Notes: generated from the sequence alone by a model not told the origin. Positions 24,358-33,479 are shown, counted from the stretch's first letter. The stretch: DNA of 64,000 nucleotides from Vibrio marinisediminis (GCF_014050145.1 NZ_JACFYF010000001.1:865571-929570), one strand, 5' to 3'. Numbers and translations: made by a program.

Positions 24358-27300
24358 GGGACTTTTTTACGGCATGGCGATCATGCTTAGTTTACCAGTG
24401 CTCGCGTCTGATAACTCAGAGACCGTTTCTGTTTACCAAGGTTTGTCTGACTCACAATATTTTCGTAGTTATCCATACGTTGATAAAGCATTTCGTCTAG
24501 AGGAAAAAGGAGACTACCGCTTAGCACTGAACGAACTTAAAAATGCATTAAATGTCGTACCCAAACATGCACCATTTATACGGTATGAACTCCAATTAGG
24601 GCTGAAAGCAGGGTTATCTGTTCAAGAACTAGAGGCGACTATTGGTGATCTTCCAGAGGAAGAACAGCAAGCTGAGTTGTATCAGTTGCGGTTTGACTTG
24701 GTACAAGAAGGAAAAAGACTCTCTAGCTATGAATTTAATCAATTAGCCAAAGGGTTAACTCAGCAGCAAAGCCAACAGCTTTATCTAAACCTTTTATATG
24801 CCATTGAGAAGATGCATGGGCAAGAGGAAGCATTAGAATGGAGTGCCAACCAGCCTGAGCATTATAAGAGTGCACCAGTCGAACGCTTTGAAGCCTATCA
24901 ATTGTTTTCACAAAAGCAATATCAACAAGTAGTGCCACTTATTGAAAATTTGTCACGCTCGAATCAAAGCAATAATAAAGATATGCATTACTTGATGCTA
25001 TCACTGTTGTATTTGGGGCGCGATGATGATGCCAAGAGCGTCGTTGAACAACAAAACTCGACTGAATTAGAGGTGCTATATTTGCGTAACCGAGCAGAAC
25101 GGTTACTCAATATACGACATTATGCTGAAGCTCGGTCAGATCTGTTACAGCTTCAGGGTCTCACTTCTCTAAGTCCACAAGAACAACAGCAATTAGCCTA
25201 CATTCGTTCACTTGATGATTTAGAGATGCAGAATGCCAAACAGAACATTCGAGCATTTCCAGAGTGTCTGCAATCAGTCGTAAATACGCTGCCTCAAAAA
25301 GGTATCGAAGCGGCGCAGCAGCAATTGCGAAAGTGCGATCCCAATGATAGTTCTAATAATTGGATGAATACTGCAGCTAAGGTAAAAGCGTACAGTTTGC
25401 TTGAGCAACAAAAGTTCACAAGCTCACGCCTTGAGGCTAAACGAAAGCGCATTCTTACAGATTTTTATGCCAGTCGGAAGAATTGGCAAGCAGTGGTTGA
25501 GCTTCTTCAAAACCCTACCGACAAGCGAGAAGTGAAAAATTTAGCCATTGCCTATGGAAATCTCAATCAATCTCTTGATGCAGCCAAAGCTTGGCTTGAT
25601 TTGTATAAGTTAGATAACGATCTGAGCTATATCGATCTCGCCGCTTATAACGCATCTTTAGCTCAACAACCAGAGCTGGAAAGTGAAATATATCGACAAG
25701 CGATGCTTTCACAGCCGGAAGAATTCGCAGTTAATCAGCCACTAATGAAGCGTGCGGCATCACTTGCTTATAAAGATGTGTCTTTGTTTAAAGTGAGTGA
25801 TGTGGCATTTCTGGCTGGCATTAACGGGTTAGTTGATCCTGCGATTTGGGTTAAACAACAACAATGTTTGGGTCTTGCAGGTAGTGTAGTCCACACATCT
25901 TCTTTTTTACTTAAAGCGAAAGCATATTGCCAAGCTGAGGAGCAAGTAGAACTTGCGATTGCCACGCTTGCACAGGCAATGGAAATACAGACGGCTCCTA
26001 ATGATCATCAGCTTATGGCTCGTTGGCTCTATCAATCAAAACAGTATCAAGATGCGATTAATAAGTGGCAGAAGGTGAACGGTGATTCATTGTCGCAAGC
26101 AGATCGCAATAACTATATCGATTCGTTGGTTAAAGTAGGTGCATACCAAGAGGCAAATCGATATTGGCAAGAATACGCTGATGAAACCAACGTTCGCTGG
26201 TGGGAGTTAGGGATTGATTTGGCTAATGCACAGGACAATAATCTACTAGCACAGCAACGAATGAGATTAGCTATTGAACAAACGCAATCTGCACCAATAG
26301 CTGTCAAACTGGCTGATGAGTACGTTTTATCACACAATGATGTAGCACTAAGTGAGTTGGTTGATGATGTTATCGATTATGATAACAGCGGTCACTTGAG
26401 TGCGGCACTTGGCTATTCGCTATCAAGTAAAGAGCCGATTCTAGCCCTGCCTTTGCTAAAAAATGCTGCTTCAATGGAGCGTTATCAATCAGATGTTTCG
26501 CTTTGGGCACAATACGCTGATGTTGCTGGAAGCAACGGTCATAAAAAGCAAAGTAAAGCAATCTATAAACAAATGATTGATGATCTACCATTAGATCGCG
26601 AGCAATTAGATTACTTTCAACGAGCTCATAGAGATGTTGAGTCTGGATGGAAATATAATATTTCTGGTTGGTTAGGTGAATCAAACGGCACGGCTGTCCC
26701 TGGTTATTCTGATCAGGCAGGAAGTTTCTTTATGGTTGAAGAGGCAAAACGCTATTTTGATAGTGATTGGTTCTCTACGTTCGCGTTTCGAGTGGCTGGG
26801 GCTCATAGCGGTGAGTTTGATAGCGATACTGACAGCTGGAGATCGAATCAGCTGGATTTGGGAGTTGAAGCCAAGCCGTGGGAAGATCTTAACTATTTTG
26901 CAAAGCTTGGTGTGAAGCAGGGCTTGGACTCAGATAATAATGATACCAGAGCATATATCTGGTTGAGTGCTGACGTTTTTTCTAATGATGATTGGTCTAA
27001 AAGATGGCAAAACGACCAAGACAGTTGGCTTTATCAGTTACTTTACGTTGATGGTGTTTACTATCTTGATGGTAAGGATGACTACTCGTTGTACGCACGA
27101 TATGACTTAGGATATACATTTAAAGCTTATGAGCAAAACAAACAGCGTGCTACTCCATATGTATTCGCGCAGAGAAGTGAGAGCTCATCTAGTGGTCGAT
27201 CATTTGATGACTCTAGAGTTGGCATAGGCTTTAGCTGGGCATGGGATTGGAAGGAGGATCATTATGATGGATTCTCCGTTAACTCCGAAGTAGGTATTGA

Positions 27301-27379
27301 GTGGCAGCACATAATAGAAAACAACAATTACATCGGCAGTGGCGATTCATTTATCTTGCGCTTTTCAGCTTATTTTTAA
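24338..27379 (+). CDS. nfrA: NfrA-like outer-membrane polysaccharide export protein / phage N4-type receptor
   Basis: 1013 residues (E. coli NfrA is about 990). Signal peptide MKLPQFKGLFYGMAIMLSLP then LASDN. About 30-760 is a long helical-repeat region of TPR type (EEKGDYRLALNELKNALNV is a clear unit). The last ~270 residues are beta-strand rich with aromatic girdles and end RFSAYF, the outer-membrane barrel signature, as in the NfrA/BcsC/PgaA export proteins. It starts 20 nt before the nfrB stop. Role by family: periplasmic scaffold and outer-membrane exit for the NfrB product, and the known adsorption site of phage N4 in E. coli. Confidence 0.92.
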   Translation: MKLPQFKGLFYGMAIMLSLPVLASDNSETVSVYQGLSDSQYFRSYPYVDKAFRLEEKGDYRLALNELKNALNVVPKHAPFIRYELQLGLKAGLSVQELEATIGDLPEEEQQAELYQLRFDLVQEGKRLSSYEFNQLAKGLTQQQSQQLYLNLLYAIEKMHGQEEALEWSANQPEHYKSAPVERFEAYQLFSQKQYQQVVPLIENLSRSNQSNNKDMHYLMLSLLYLGRDDDAKSVVEQQNSTELEVLYLRNRAERLLNIRHYAEARSDLLQLQGLTSLSPQEQQQLAYIRSLDDLEMQNAKQNIRAFPECLQSVVNTLPQKGIEAAQQQLRKCDPNDSSNNWMNTAAKVKAYSLLEQQKFTSSRLEAKRKRILTDFYASRKNWQAVVELLQNPTDKREVKNLAIAYGNLNQSLDAAKAWLDLYKLDNDLSYIDLAAYNASLAQQPELESEIYRQAMLSQPEEFAVNQPLMKRAASLAYKDVSLFKVSDVAFLAGINGLVDPAIWVKQQQCLGLAGSVVHTSSFLLKAKAYCQAEEQVELAIATLAQAMEIQTAPNDHQLMARWLYQSKQYQDAINKWQKVNGDSLSQADRNNYIDSLVKVGAYQEANRYWQEYADETNVRWWELGIDLANAQDNNLLAQQRMRLAIEQTQSAPIAVKLADEYVLSHNDVALSELVDDVIDYDNSGHLSAALGYSLSSKEPILALPLLKNAASMERYQSDVSLWAQYADVAGSNGHKKQSKAIYKQMIDDLPLDREQLDYFQRAHRDVESGWKYNISGWLGESNGTAVPGYSDQAGSFFMVEEAKRYFDSDWFSTFAFRVAGAHSGEFDSDTDSWRSNQLDLGVEAKPWEDLNYFAKLGVKQGLDSDNNDTRAYIWLSADVFSNDDWSKRWQNDQDSWLYQLLYVDGVYYLDGKDDYSLYARYDLGYTFKAYEQNKQRATPYVFAQRSESSSSGRSFDDSRVGIGFSWAWDWKEDHYDGFSVNSEVGIEWQHIIENNNYIGSGDSFILRFSAYF

Positions 27380-28236
27380 GTATTGTTTTAGCCATCGTGT
27401 TAATGCTTGATAATGAACCTATGAATGCGAGAGGAATATTTTACCAGCCGCTCAATAGAGACTCGCAAGTGAGTACTTCTGAATGGCAACAGTTGATGAA
27501 GCAGACTGCAGATATTACAGGTGCTGAAGATATCGTTGTTCAGTGGAACCAATATGGGGATGCAACATTTGGTGGACAAAATGGCTGGTTTACCAATAGC
27601 TTGGAAATATTCCAGCAAGCTGGATTTGGTATTTGGCTAGGGCTATATTCTGACCCTGATTACTTTAAGAGTGTTCATGCACCAGCCAATATACAAAACC
27701 AGTATTTAAGCCGTTATTTTGCTGAACTCTTTGAAAACTATCAAGTGTGGACGTCTTGGATCGGAAATAATCAAGATTATATCCGGGGTGTCTATATCCC
27801 CGCAGAGCTGAGTGATTATGATTTTGATACGATAACAAAACGAGAGGTGCTTAATAGTCATCTTGCTAGATTACAAAAAACCATTACTGAATCGATGATG
27901 ATTAGCGTGTATTTTTCTGGGAAAATGAGCCCAGAACAAACACATCAATGGATCAATAGTATTGAGGATCTTGGTATTAAGGTCATGGTGCAAGATGGCA
28001 GGGGGACGCAACTTCTGGATAACTCTATGTGGCAGAAGTATGCACAAGCATTGCCTTGCAAAGTTGCAGTGATCCGAGAAATATTTATTGTGGAGAAAGG
28101 TGAGCCCTTCTCAGCCCAAAAAATGAATAAGTCAGACTTTTATTCCATATTTGAGCAGAGCAACTGCCATGACAATTACCTTTTTTCTTTAAGGTATCTG
28201 CCTTTTGAGCAAAATCCGCTGCGATTAGTTGACTAG
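27301..28236 (+). CDS. membrane-anchored DUF4434-like (TIM-barrel, glycosidase-like) protein
   Basis: 311 residues if started at the GTG at 27301 (AGTAGG 6 nt upstream), giving an N-terminal membrane anchor IYLALFSLFLSIVLAIVLML (about 18-37) but overlapping nfrA by 79 nt. The ATG at 27403 would remove the anchor. The rest (MNARGIFYQPLNRDSQVSTS, IVVQWNQYGD, GIWLGLYSDPDYF, IRGVYIPAELSD) has the strand-helix rhythm and acidic strand ends of DUF4434-type barrels. E. coli has ybcH beside nfrAB; I think this is its counterpart, but that is from memory. Likely trims or modifies the Nfr glycan; unproven. Confidence 0.7.
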   Translation: MAAHNRKQQLHRQWRFIYLALFSLFLSIVLAIVLMLDNEPMNARGIFYQPLNRDSQVSTSEWQQLMKQTADITGAEDIVVQWNQYGDATFGGQNGWFTNSLEIFQQAGFGIWLGLYSDPDYFKSVHAPANIQNQYLSRYFAELFENYQVWTSWIGNNQDYIRGVYIPAELSDYDFDTITKREVLNSHLARLQKTITESMMISVYFSGKMSPEQTHQWINSIEDLGIKVMVQDGRGTQLLDNSMWQKYAQALPCKVAVIREIFIVEKGEPFSAQKMNKSDFYSIFEQSNCHDNYLFSLRYLPFEQNPLRLVD

Positions 28237-28349
28237 CCACGCCTGCCGTTACTTAACGTGAGCGACAACCTGATTGAATTGCAATGTTGAATTCGCTTCA
28301 ATTTGAGTAAACTATGTTTTACTAGTCGTCTGTTTAAAGCATAGAGATG

Positions 28350-28660
28350 TACCGCTCTTGGCAAAATTCAGACATAAAAAAATCGGTCTTACTTTGTTAT
28401 TTACCAAAGTAGACCGATTTTTATATCAAAGGTGTTTTGTTACTTAACAGTCCAAGTAACGTTCTCTCCAGCTTTGATTGGTACGACAATGTCAGCACCA
28501 AATGGCATGCTTGCTGGTACTGCCCACTCTTCTTTCGTCAGTGTTACGGTATCAGCATTACGCGGTACACCGTAGAAGTCAGGACCATTGTGGCTAGCAA
28601 ATGCTTCTAGGTTCTCTAGCTTACCTTCTTGTTCAAAGACCTCAGCATACAGCTCCAGTG
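28350..28660. repeat. right direct repeat: functional pyrC 3' end and terminator
   Basis: Partner of the left repeat at 20442-20740. This copy belongs to the intact pyrC. The 123-bp identical core is 28443-28565. Confidence 0.9.
28375..28423 (-). terminator. terminator of pyrC (works in both directions)
   Basis: AATCGGTCT-tACTTTG pairs with CCAAAGTAGACCGATT with one bulge, A/T runs on both flanks, 17 nt after the pyrC stop. Confidence 0.8.
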
Positions 28661-29468
28661 CTGCATGCGCAGTGTATGAACCCGCACAACCGCAAGCGGC
28701 TTCTTTTTTATCTTTAGCGTGAGGTGCTGAATCTGTCCCTAGGAAGAATTTTTTGTTGCCGCTCGTGGCCGCTGCAACTAACGCTTGCTGGTGTGTGTTA
28801 CGTTTTAGAATTGGCAAGCAGTAGAAGTGTGGCTTGATGCCGCCAACCAACATATGGTTGCGGTTATACATTAAGTGATGAGCTGTAATAGTTGCTGCCA
28901 CGTTGTCACCCGCTTCTGATACAAATTTCGCCGCATCAGCCGTGGTGATGTGTTCAAGAACAATCTTTAATTCTGGAAAGTCATTGACGATAGGGGCAAG
29001 AACCGTGTCGAGGAACTGTTTTTCACGGTCAAAAATATCGACATCATGGTGCGTCACTTCACCGTGGATCAGCAGCAACATGCCTACTTCTTGCATCGCT
29101 TCTAATACTGGGTAGATATTTTGTGCCGAGGTAACACCTGAGTCAGAGTTTGTTGTTGCGCCTGCTGGATAAAGCTTTGCTGCTACAACTTTGCCTGAGG
29201 CTTTTGCTTTACGGATTTCATCAGCAGTGGTGTTGTCTGTTAAGTAAAGTGCCATCAAAGGCTCGAACTGCGCACTTGGCTGTTCAGCCATAATACGGTC
29301 ACGATAGGCTAGTGCCATTTCCGTATTGGTAATTGGTGGGATAGTGTTAGGCATGATTAGCGCGCGACCGTTATAACGGCTGATATCTCGCACTGTATCT
29401 TTAAGAACTTCGCCATCGCGAAGGTGAACGTGCCAGTCATCCGGACGAGTAATCGTAATTGTTGTCAT
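28440..29468 (-). CDS. pyrC: dihydroorotase
   Basis: 342 residues from the ATG at 29468 (GGGAG 5 nt upstream). It cyclises carbamoyl-aspartate to dihydroorotate in pyrimidine synthesis. Zinc ligands are visible: DWHVHLRDG near residue 12, the carboxylated Lys in [13 protein letters not shown] near 98-110, IHGEVTHHD near 135, EHIT near 172, and LGTDSAPH near 245. This is the class II short form as in E. coli (348 residues). PurR-type boxes lie upstream, as in E. coli pyrC. Its 3' end is duplicated 7.9 kb to the left. Confidence 0.97.
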   Translation of the reverse strand: MTTITITRPDDWHVHLRDGEVLKDTVRDISRYNGRALIMPNTIPPITNTEMALAYRDRIMAEQPSAQFEPLMALYLTDNTTADEIRKAKASGKVVAAKLYPAGATTNSDSGVTSAQNIYPVLEAMQEVGMLLLIHGEVTHHDVDIFDREKQFLDTVLAPIVNDFPELKIVLEHITTADAAKFVSEAGDNVAATITAHHLMYNRNHMLVGGIKPHFYCLPILKRNTHQQALVAAATSGNKKFFLGTDSAPHAKDKKEAACGCAGSYTAHAALELYAEVFEQEGKLENLEAFASHNGPDFYGVPRNADTVTLTKEEWAVPASMPFGADIVVPIKAGENVTWTVK

Positions 29469-29505
29469 GTTAGCTCCCACCATGAGTTTGTGATCTGATT
29501 GGAGC

Positions 29506-29521
29506 CTAAACGTTTGGTCTG
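29506..29521 (-). promoter_or_regulatory. second, weaker PurR-type box near pyrC
   Basis: Core AAACGTTT at 29508-29515 in CCTAAACGTTTGGTC, about 40 bp upstream of the pyrC start. Flanks match the PurR consensus only partly. Confidence 0.4.
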
Positions 29522-29608
29522 CATGTGCAAACTCATAGGCTTAGGCGACAGGATGATAGAGGAAAGCGATGACGATTTCACCTCATTTTTTCTGTTTAGC
29601 CAATATAA

Positions 29609-29624
29609 TGCCAAACGTTTGCGT
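29609..29624 (-). promoter_or_regulatory. PurR-type operator upstream of pyrC
   Basis: On the minus strand ACGCAAACGTTTGGCA matches the PurR consensus ACGCAAACGTTTTCGT in the first 12 positions. It lies about 140 bp upstream of pyrC and about 92 bp upstream of the divergent MOSC-fusion gene, so it could act on either. E. coli pyrC is a known PurR target. Confidence 0.6.
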
Positions 29625-29715
29625 ATCGCGTAACCTCTAGGCTTTGTTGACTAAATTACTTAAGATAAAGAAAAAGGGCATCAATTAAGCACCTCACCAT
29701 CACTAAGGAATAGCA

Positions 29716-31527
29716 ATGGCAACCACGACTCTTTCACAAATCAATGTCTATCCAGTTAAATCAGTAGGTGGGATCACGCTTTCGAATGCTTGGGTGGAAA
29801 AGCAAGGATTGATGTTTGATCGACGTTTCATGCTCGCGCTGTCTGATGGTTCAATGGTGACTGCGCGCAAGTACCCACAAATGGTGAAGGTAAACTCACT
29901 ACTGACCCCCAATGGATTGCGTTTTACTTCTCCTAACCAGCCACCACTCACGATTCGTTATAGTGACTTTAAGATGCAGCCAACACCGGCAACGGTTTGG
30001 GGAGACACTTTTGAAGCTTATACAACCACCGATGAGGCTGATGATTGGTTTAGCCATGTTGTCGGTAAAAAGGTCGAGTTACTGTTTAGTGGTGAGCAAT
30101 CAACTCGAGTTCGAGAAAAGCTGGGGCACAACGTCAGTTTTGCTGATGGTTACCCACTGTTGATCATTAGCCAAGGATCATTGGATGAGTTGAACCGTCG
30201 CAGTGATGAACAGCACAGCATGGATCAGTTTCGTACCAATCTTGTCGCTTCAGGCAGTGAGCCATTTATTGAAGATAGCTGGAAACGGATTCGTATTGGT
30301 GAGGTGGAATTTGAAGCAGTTAAGCCGTGTGAGCGCTGCATATTAACCACTGTCGATGTGCAAAGTGGCAAGTTCAGACCCAGTAAAGAGCCACTAAAAA
30401 CATTGTCGGAGTTTCGCGCCAATGAATGGGGCGGTGTGTTTTTTGGGCAAAACTTAGTCGCTAAAAATGAAGGTATGATCCGCGCGGGTGATGAAATAGT
30501 CGTGCTTGAATACAAAGAAAAAGAGTTTTACCAAGATAACGCTCCGAAAGTGCACGCATTAAAATGTGTTGGTCGAGAAGAGATCGCACGTGACTTTATT
30601 ACCTTTTGGCTAGAGAGCGAAAAGGATTTGCCTTATAAGCCGGGTCAACACTTGCCAATTCAAGTCGAGATAGAGGGAAATGCGGTTTCGCGTCGTTATA
30701 CTTTGTCATCTTCACCGTCACGCGGCGAAACACTCGCCATATCAGTAAAAAAAATATCCGGTGGTCGTGTTTCCAACTGGCTAGCGGAACACCTCCAAGT
30801 CGGTGATGTATTGCGTTGCGAGGCGCCTGATGGGGCTTTCCATCTTGAGGAAAACCATGGTAAGCCGACACTACTACTCTCTGCAGGAAGTGGTGTTACG
30901 CCGATGATTTCAATGCTTCGTTACATGGCAGACAAACAAAGGCTAAATGATGTGTTCTTTTATCATCAATGCAGTACAGAAGCTGATATTCCGTACCGAG
31001 AAGAACTCGAGCAGTTGTCGAACTTACATGCTGGTTTAACGGTGTTGATCTCGTTATCTCAGGCACCTTTAGATTGGTTTGGTTTAAAAGGGCGTTTAAG
31101 CGCGATGCATTTAAAGCAGATAAAAAATCTAGCTCAACGCGAAGTCTTTGTTTGCGGTCCTGATGGGTTTATGCAGCAAGCGAAAACCTTGTTAGTGCAA
31201 GCGGGCTTAGATGAAGCGCAGTACCATCAAGAGGCGTTTACCGCTGGGCGAGTGGAGAATTTGGTCGAAAAAGCGCTTACCGTTACGATCAACAGTAAAG
31301 TATTCGAAGGTGATAATCAGCGTTCGCTGTTAGAACAAGCGGAAGATGCAGGGATCAATATACCAAATAGCTGTCGAGCGGGGCTTTGTGGAGCATGTCG
31401 GGTGACAGTCGTTGATGGCAAAGTAACCCACCCAGCAGTGCCTGCACTTGAACATATTGACGTTGCTGGTGGTGAAGCCTTAGCGTGCTGCGCTGTACCA
31501 TCAAGCGATGTTGATATTCACTATTAG
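29716..31527 (+). CDS. MOSC domain / ferredoxin-NADP reductase / 2Fe-2S ferredoxin fusion oxidoreductase
   Basis: 603 residues in three parts. Residues about 1-265 are MOSC_N plus MOSC, like YcbX, with the cysteine segment CERCILTTVD near 213. About 280-500 is an FAD/NAD(P)H reductase (SRRYTLSSSPSRGE binds FAD, LLSAGSGVTPMISML binds NAD, FVCGPDGFM). About 515-603 is a plant-type ferredoxin, CRAGLCGACRVTV with a last Cys in LACCAVP. This wires NAD(P)H electrons to a molybdenum-cofactor-linked site; in E. coli YcbX detoxifies N-hydroxylated bases using a separate reductase. Substrate here is unknown. Cytoplasmic, monocistronic. Confidence 0.9.
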   Translation: MATTTLSQINVYPVKSVGGITLSNAWVEKQGLMFDRRFMLALSDGSMVTARKYPQMVKVNSLLTPNGLRFTSPNQPPLTIRYSDFKMQPTPATVWGDTFEAYTTTDEADDWFSHVVGKKVELLFSGEQSTRVREKLGHNVSFADGYPLLIISQGSLDELNRRSDEQHSMDQFRTNLVASGSEPFIEDSWKRIRIGEVEFEAVKPCERCILTTVDVQSGKFRPSKEPLKTLSEFRANEWGGVFFGQNLVAKNEGMIRAGDEIVVLEYKEKEFYQDNAPKVHALKCVGREEIARDFITFWLESEKDLPYKPGQHLPIQVEIEGNAVSRRYTLSSSPSRGETLAISVKKISGGRVSNWLAEHLQVGDVLRCEAPDGAFHLEENHGKPTLLLSAGSGVTPMISMLRYMADKQRLNDVFFYHQCSTEADIPYREELEQLSNLHAGLTVLISLSQAPLDWFGLKGRLSAMHLKQIKNLAQREVFVCGPDGFMQQAKTLLVQAGLDEAQYHQEAFTAGRVENLVEKALTVTINSKVFEGDNQRSLLEQAEDAGINIPNSCRAGLCGACRVTVVDGKVTHPAVPALEHIDVAGGEALACCAVPSSDVDIHY

Positions 31528-31547
31528 AATTTTCTGCTTGATTAGAA

Positions 31548-31575
31548 ACAGCGCTAGATGATGCTCTAGCGCTGT
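31548..31575. terminator. hairpin after the MOSC-fusion gene
   Basis: Perfect 11-bp stem ACAGCGCTAGA/TCTAGCGCTGT with a 6-nt loop between convergent genes. No real T tract follows, so efficiency is uncertain. Confidence 0.6.
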
Positions 31576-31614
31576 GCCTTAACTAAATAGGTTTAACAAG
31601 GACTGTGCTGAACT

Positions 31615-32520
31615 TTAGGCAGGGTCTTTATTGAGTAATCCTGGTTCGATATCGTCTTTTTTCTTGCGTTTAATCTGCGCCAGAATAACGCCGCTGATCA
31701 CCATGATGCCGCCAACAAGATGATAGAGGTGGACAGTCTCACCCAGCAATGTTGCTGCTAACGTGACCGCAACAACAGGCAATAAGTTCATAAACATCGC
31801 GCTATTGTCTGCACCGATAACATCGATGGATTTGATCCACATCCAAGGCGCTGCAATGGACGCCGCGATAGAAGCAAATAAGATAATAGGCATTGCATCC
31901 ACCGGTGGTAAAAGTTGCTCGCTGGTAAGCCAAACAGGCGCAAGCATAAGCATGGCGCAAAAGCCCTGCATATAGATCAGTACCGTGTTAGGTAGATGCA
32001 TTTTCCAGCGTTTGATCAAGACACAATACAAAGCGTAGGCTAGAGAAGCGATAACCATTAAACCGTCGCCGGGAGTGATGCTCTGCGATAAGAAAAACAG
32101 CATATCGCCCTTACCAAGCATATAAGCAAGCCCGATTAAGGCGATGATCCCACCTAAGATACTATTGAATGAAATCCGCTTACCCAAAAAAGGCACACTG
32201 AGAAAGACACTCATCAGTGGGACCAAAGCACTAATCAGTGACATGTTGGAGGCGGTAGTGGTGAGTGCAGCGTAATAACCACATGATTGGTTGATCACCA
32301 TACCCAGCAAACCTAAACTCGCAAGCTTGGCTAGGTGCGGTCTAATTTCGCCCCAACGTTTTATTACTTGAGGTAAGCAGAATGGCGTTAATATTGCGAT
32401 GGCAAATAGCCAGCGATAGAAGCTCATGGCACTAGGCTCAATGATAGAAGCGGCCATTTTACTGGCAATGGCATTCATTCCCCAGATGAAAACAGTGAGT
32501 ATCGGGAGTAGGTAAATCAT
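31615..32520 (-). CDS. EamA/DMT-superfamily transporter
   Basis: 301 residues with ten membrane helices in two EamA repeats (about 1-135 and 145-285). The opening MIYLLPILTVFIWGMNAIASK and the ASMASxxxALxPL-like segment NMSLISALVPLMSV are typical. These inner-membrane proteins export amino acids or other metabolites; the substrate is not readable. Charged C-terminal tail KRKKKDDIEPG. Divergent from an AraC-type gene across a 98-bp gap, which suggests that regulator controls it. Confidence 0.88.
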   Translation of the reverse strand: MIYLLPILTVFIWGMNAIASKMAASIIEPSAMSFYRWLFAIAILTPFCLPQVIKRWGEIRPHLAKLASLGLLGMVINQSCGYYAALTTTASNMSLISALVPLMSVFLSVPFLGKRISFNSILGGIIALIGLAYMLGKGDMLFFLSQSITPGDGLMVIASLAYALYCVLIKRWKMHLPNTVLIYMQGFCAMLMLAPVWLTSEQLLPPVDAMPIILFASIAASIAAPWMWIKSIDVIGADNSAMFMNLLPVVAVTLAATLLGETVHLYHLVGGIMVISGVILAQIKRKKKDDIEPGLLNKDPA

Positions 32521-32618
32521 GTGAGCTTCATCGCATTGTTAAGGTGGCGAGTAGTTTCGCAGGTCTATATAATTGTATGTATCTCTAAGAAGACATATTT
32601 CGTTTTAGGAAGACAAGT

Positions 32619-33410
32619 TTGAGAAAATCAGCCAAACATTTACATCCGTCGTTATCAATCGATAAAGCACCATCAGATGTATTTATGAATTTTGAAGCAT
32701 TTTTATCGAACACTGAAACGCGAGTTCATAGCCACCCTTGGGGGCAGGTTCAATTGATCAGCGGTGGTATTCTTGAGATGGAAGTGGAAGAAACCCGTTT
32801 CTTAGCGCCTCCACATTTAGCGATTTGGGTACCACCGGGCATTATGCACACCAGCTATAACCGGAAACCCTTGTCCTATTGCTCGCTGAACGTGGCATTA
32901 CCTTTTACTGAGAGTTTCCCAGACAAAACCAGTTTGATTCGAGTGACTTCAATTGCTTCGGCGATTGTGGATGATTTTCGCTCAAGACGGATTAATGTCG
33001 CAGAGAGTGACGCGGATAAACGTTTAGTCCAAGTGTTACTGGACCAACTTGCCACCCGTGATACCCAGCACCATTTTTTACCGTCTACGGATAATAAATA
33101 CCTAGCACCGATCTTATCAGCAGTAGAAGAAGATCCTACCGATACCACCAGTTTGTCGGAGTGGGCTGAGCGTGTGCATACAACTGAGCGTACATTAGCA
33201 CGTCACTGCCAAGCCGATTTAGGAATGAGTTTTACTGAGTGGCGATTGAGAGTTCGTTACCTCTATTCGATGGAGTTACTGCAAAAAGGGCATTCAGTGA
33301 AAGAGGTCGCGTTTACGCTCGGATATAACCAAGCCAGCCCATTCATTGCAATGTTTAAGAAATATTCAGGATTCACGCCAGAGCAATATAAAATGAGATT
33401 AATCAGTTAG
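32619..33410 (+). CDS. AraC-family regulator with N-terminal cupin
   Basis: 263 residues from a TTG at 32619, chosen because AGGAAG sits 6 nt upstream; the next ATG (MNFEAF) would cut into the cupin. The cupin domain (about 20-100) has HSHPWGQVQLISGGILEMEV and HLAIWVPPGIMHT. Two helix-turn-helix motifs lie at about 165-260 (TTSLSEWAERVHTTERTLAR; VKEVAFTLGYNQASPFIAMF). Divergent from the DMT exporter, which it probably regulates. Confidence 0.88.
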   Translation: MRKSAKHLHPSLSIDKAPSDVFMNFEAFLSNTETRVHSHPWGQVQLISGGILEMEVEETRFLAPPHLAIWVPPGIMHTSYNRKPLSYCSLNVALPFTESFPDKTSLIRVTSIASAIVDDFRSRRINVAESDADKRLVQVLLDQLATRDTQHHFLPSTDNKYLAPILSAVEEDPTDTTSLSEWAERVHTTERTLARHCQADLGMSFTEWRLRVRYLYSMELLQKGHSVKEVAFTLGYNQASPFIAMFKKYSGFTPEQYKMRLIS

Positions 33411-33479
33411 TTATATCTTGATGCTCTAGGTGTTTGTCGCTGAAACCATCTTGCTTTCAGCGGCGTCATCTAAATATTT

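Noticed and set aside
20442-28660. compound transposon or prophage between the pyrC repeats
   Set aside because: No transposase, integrase, phage structural gene or IS ends were found; the repeats are pyrC sequence, so insertion or recombination at pyrC is the simpler reading.
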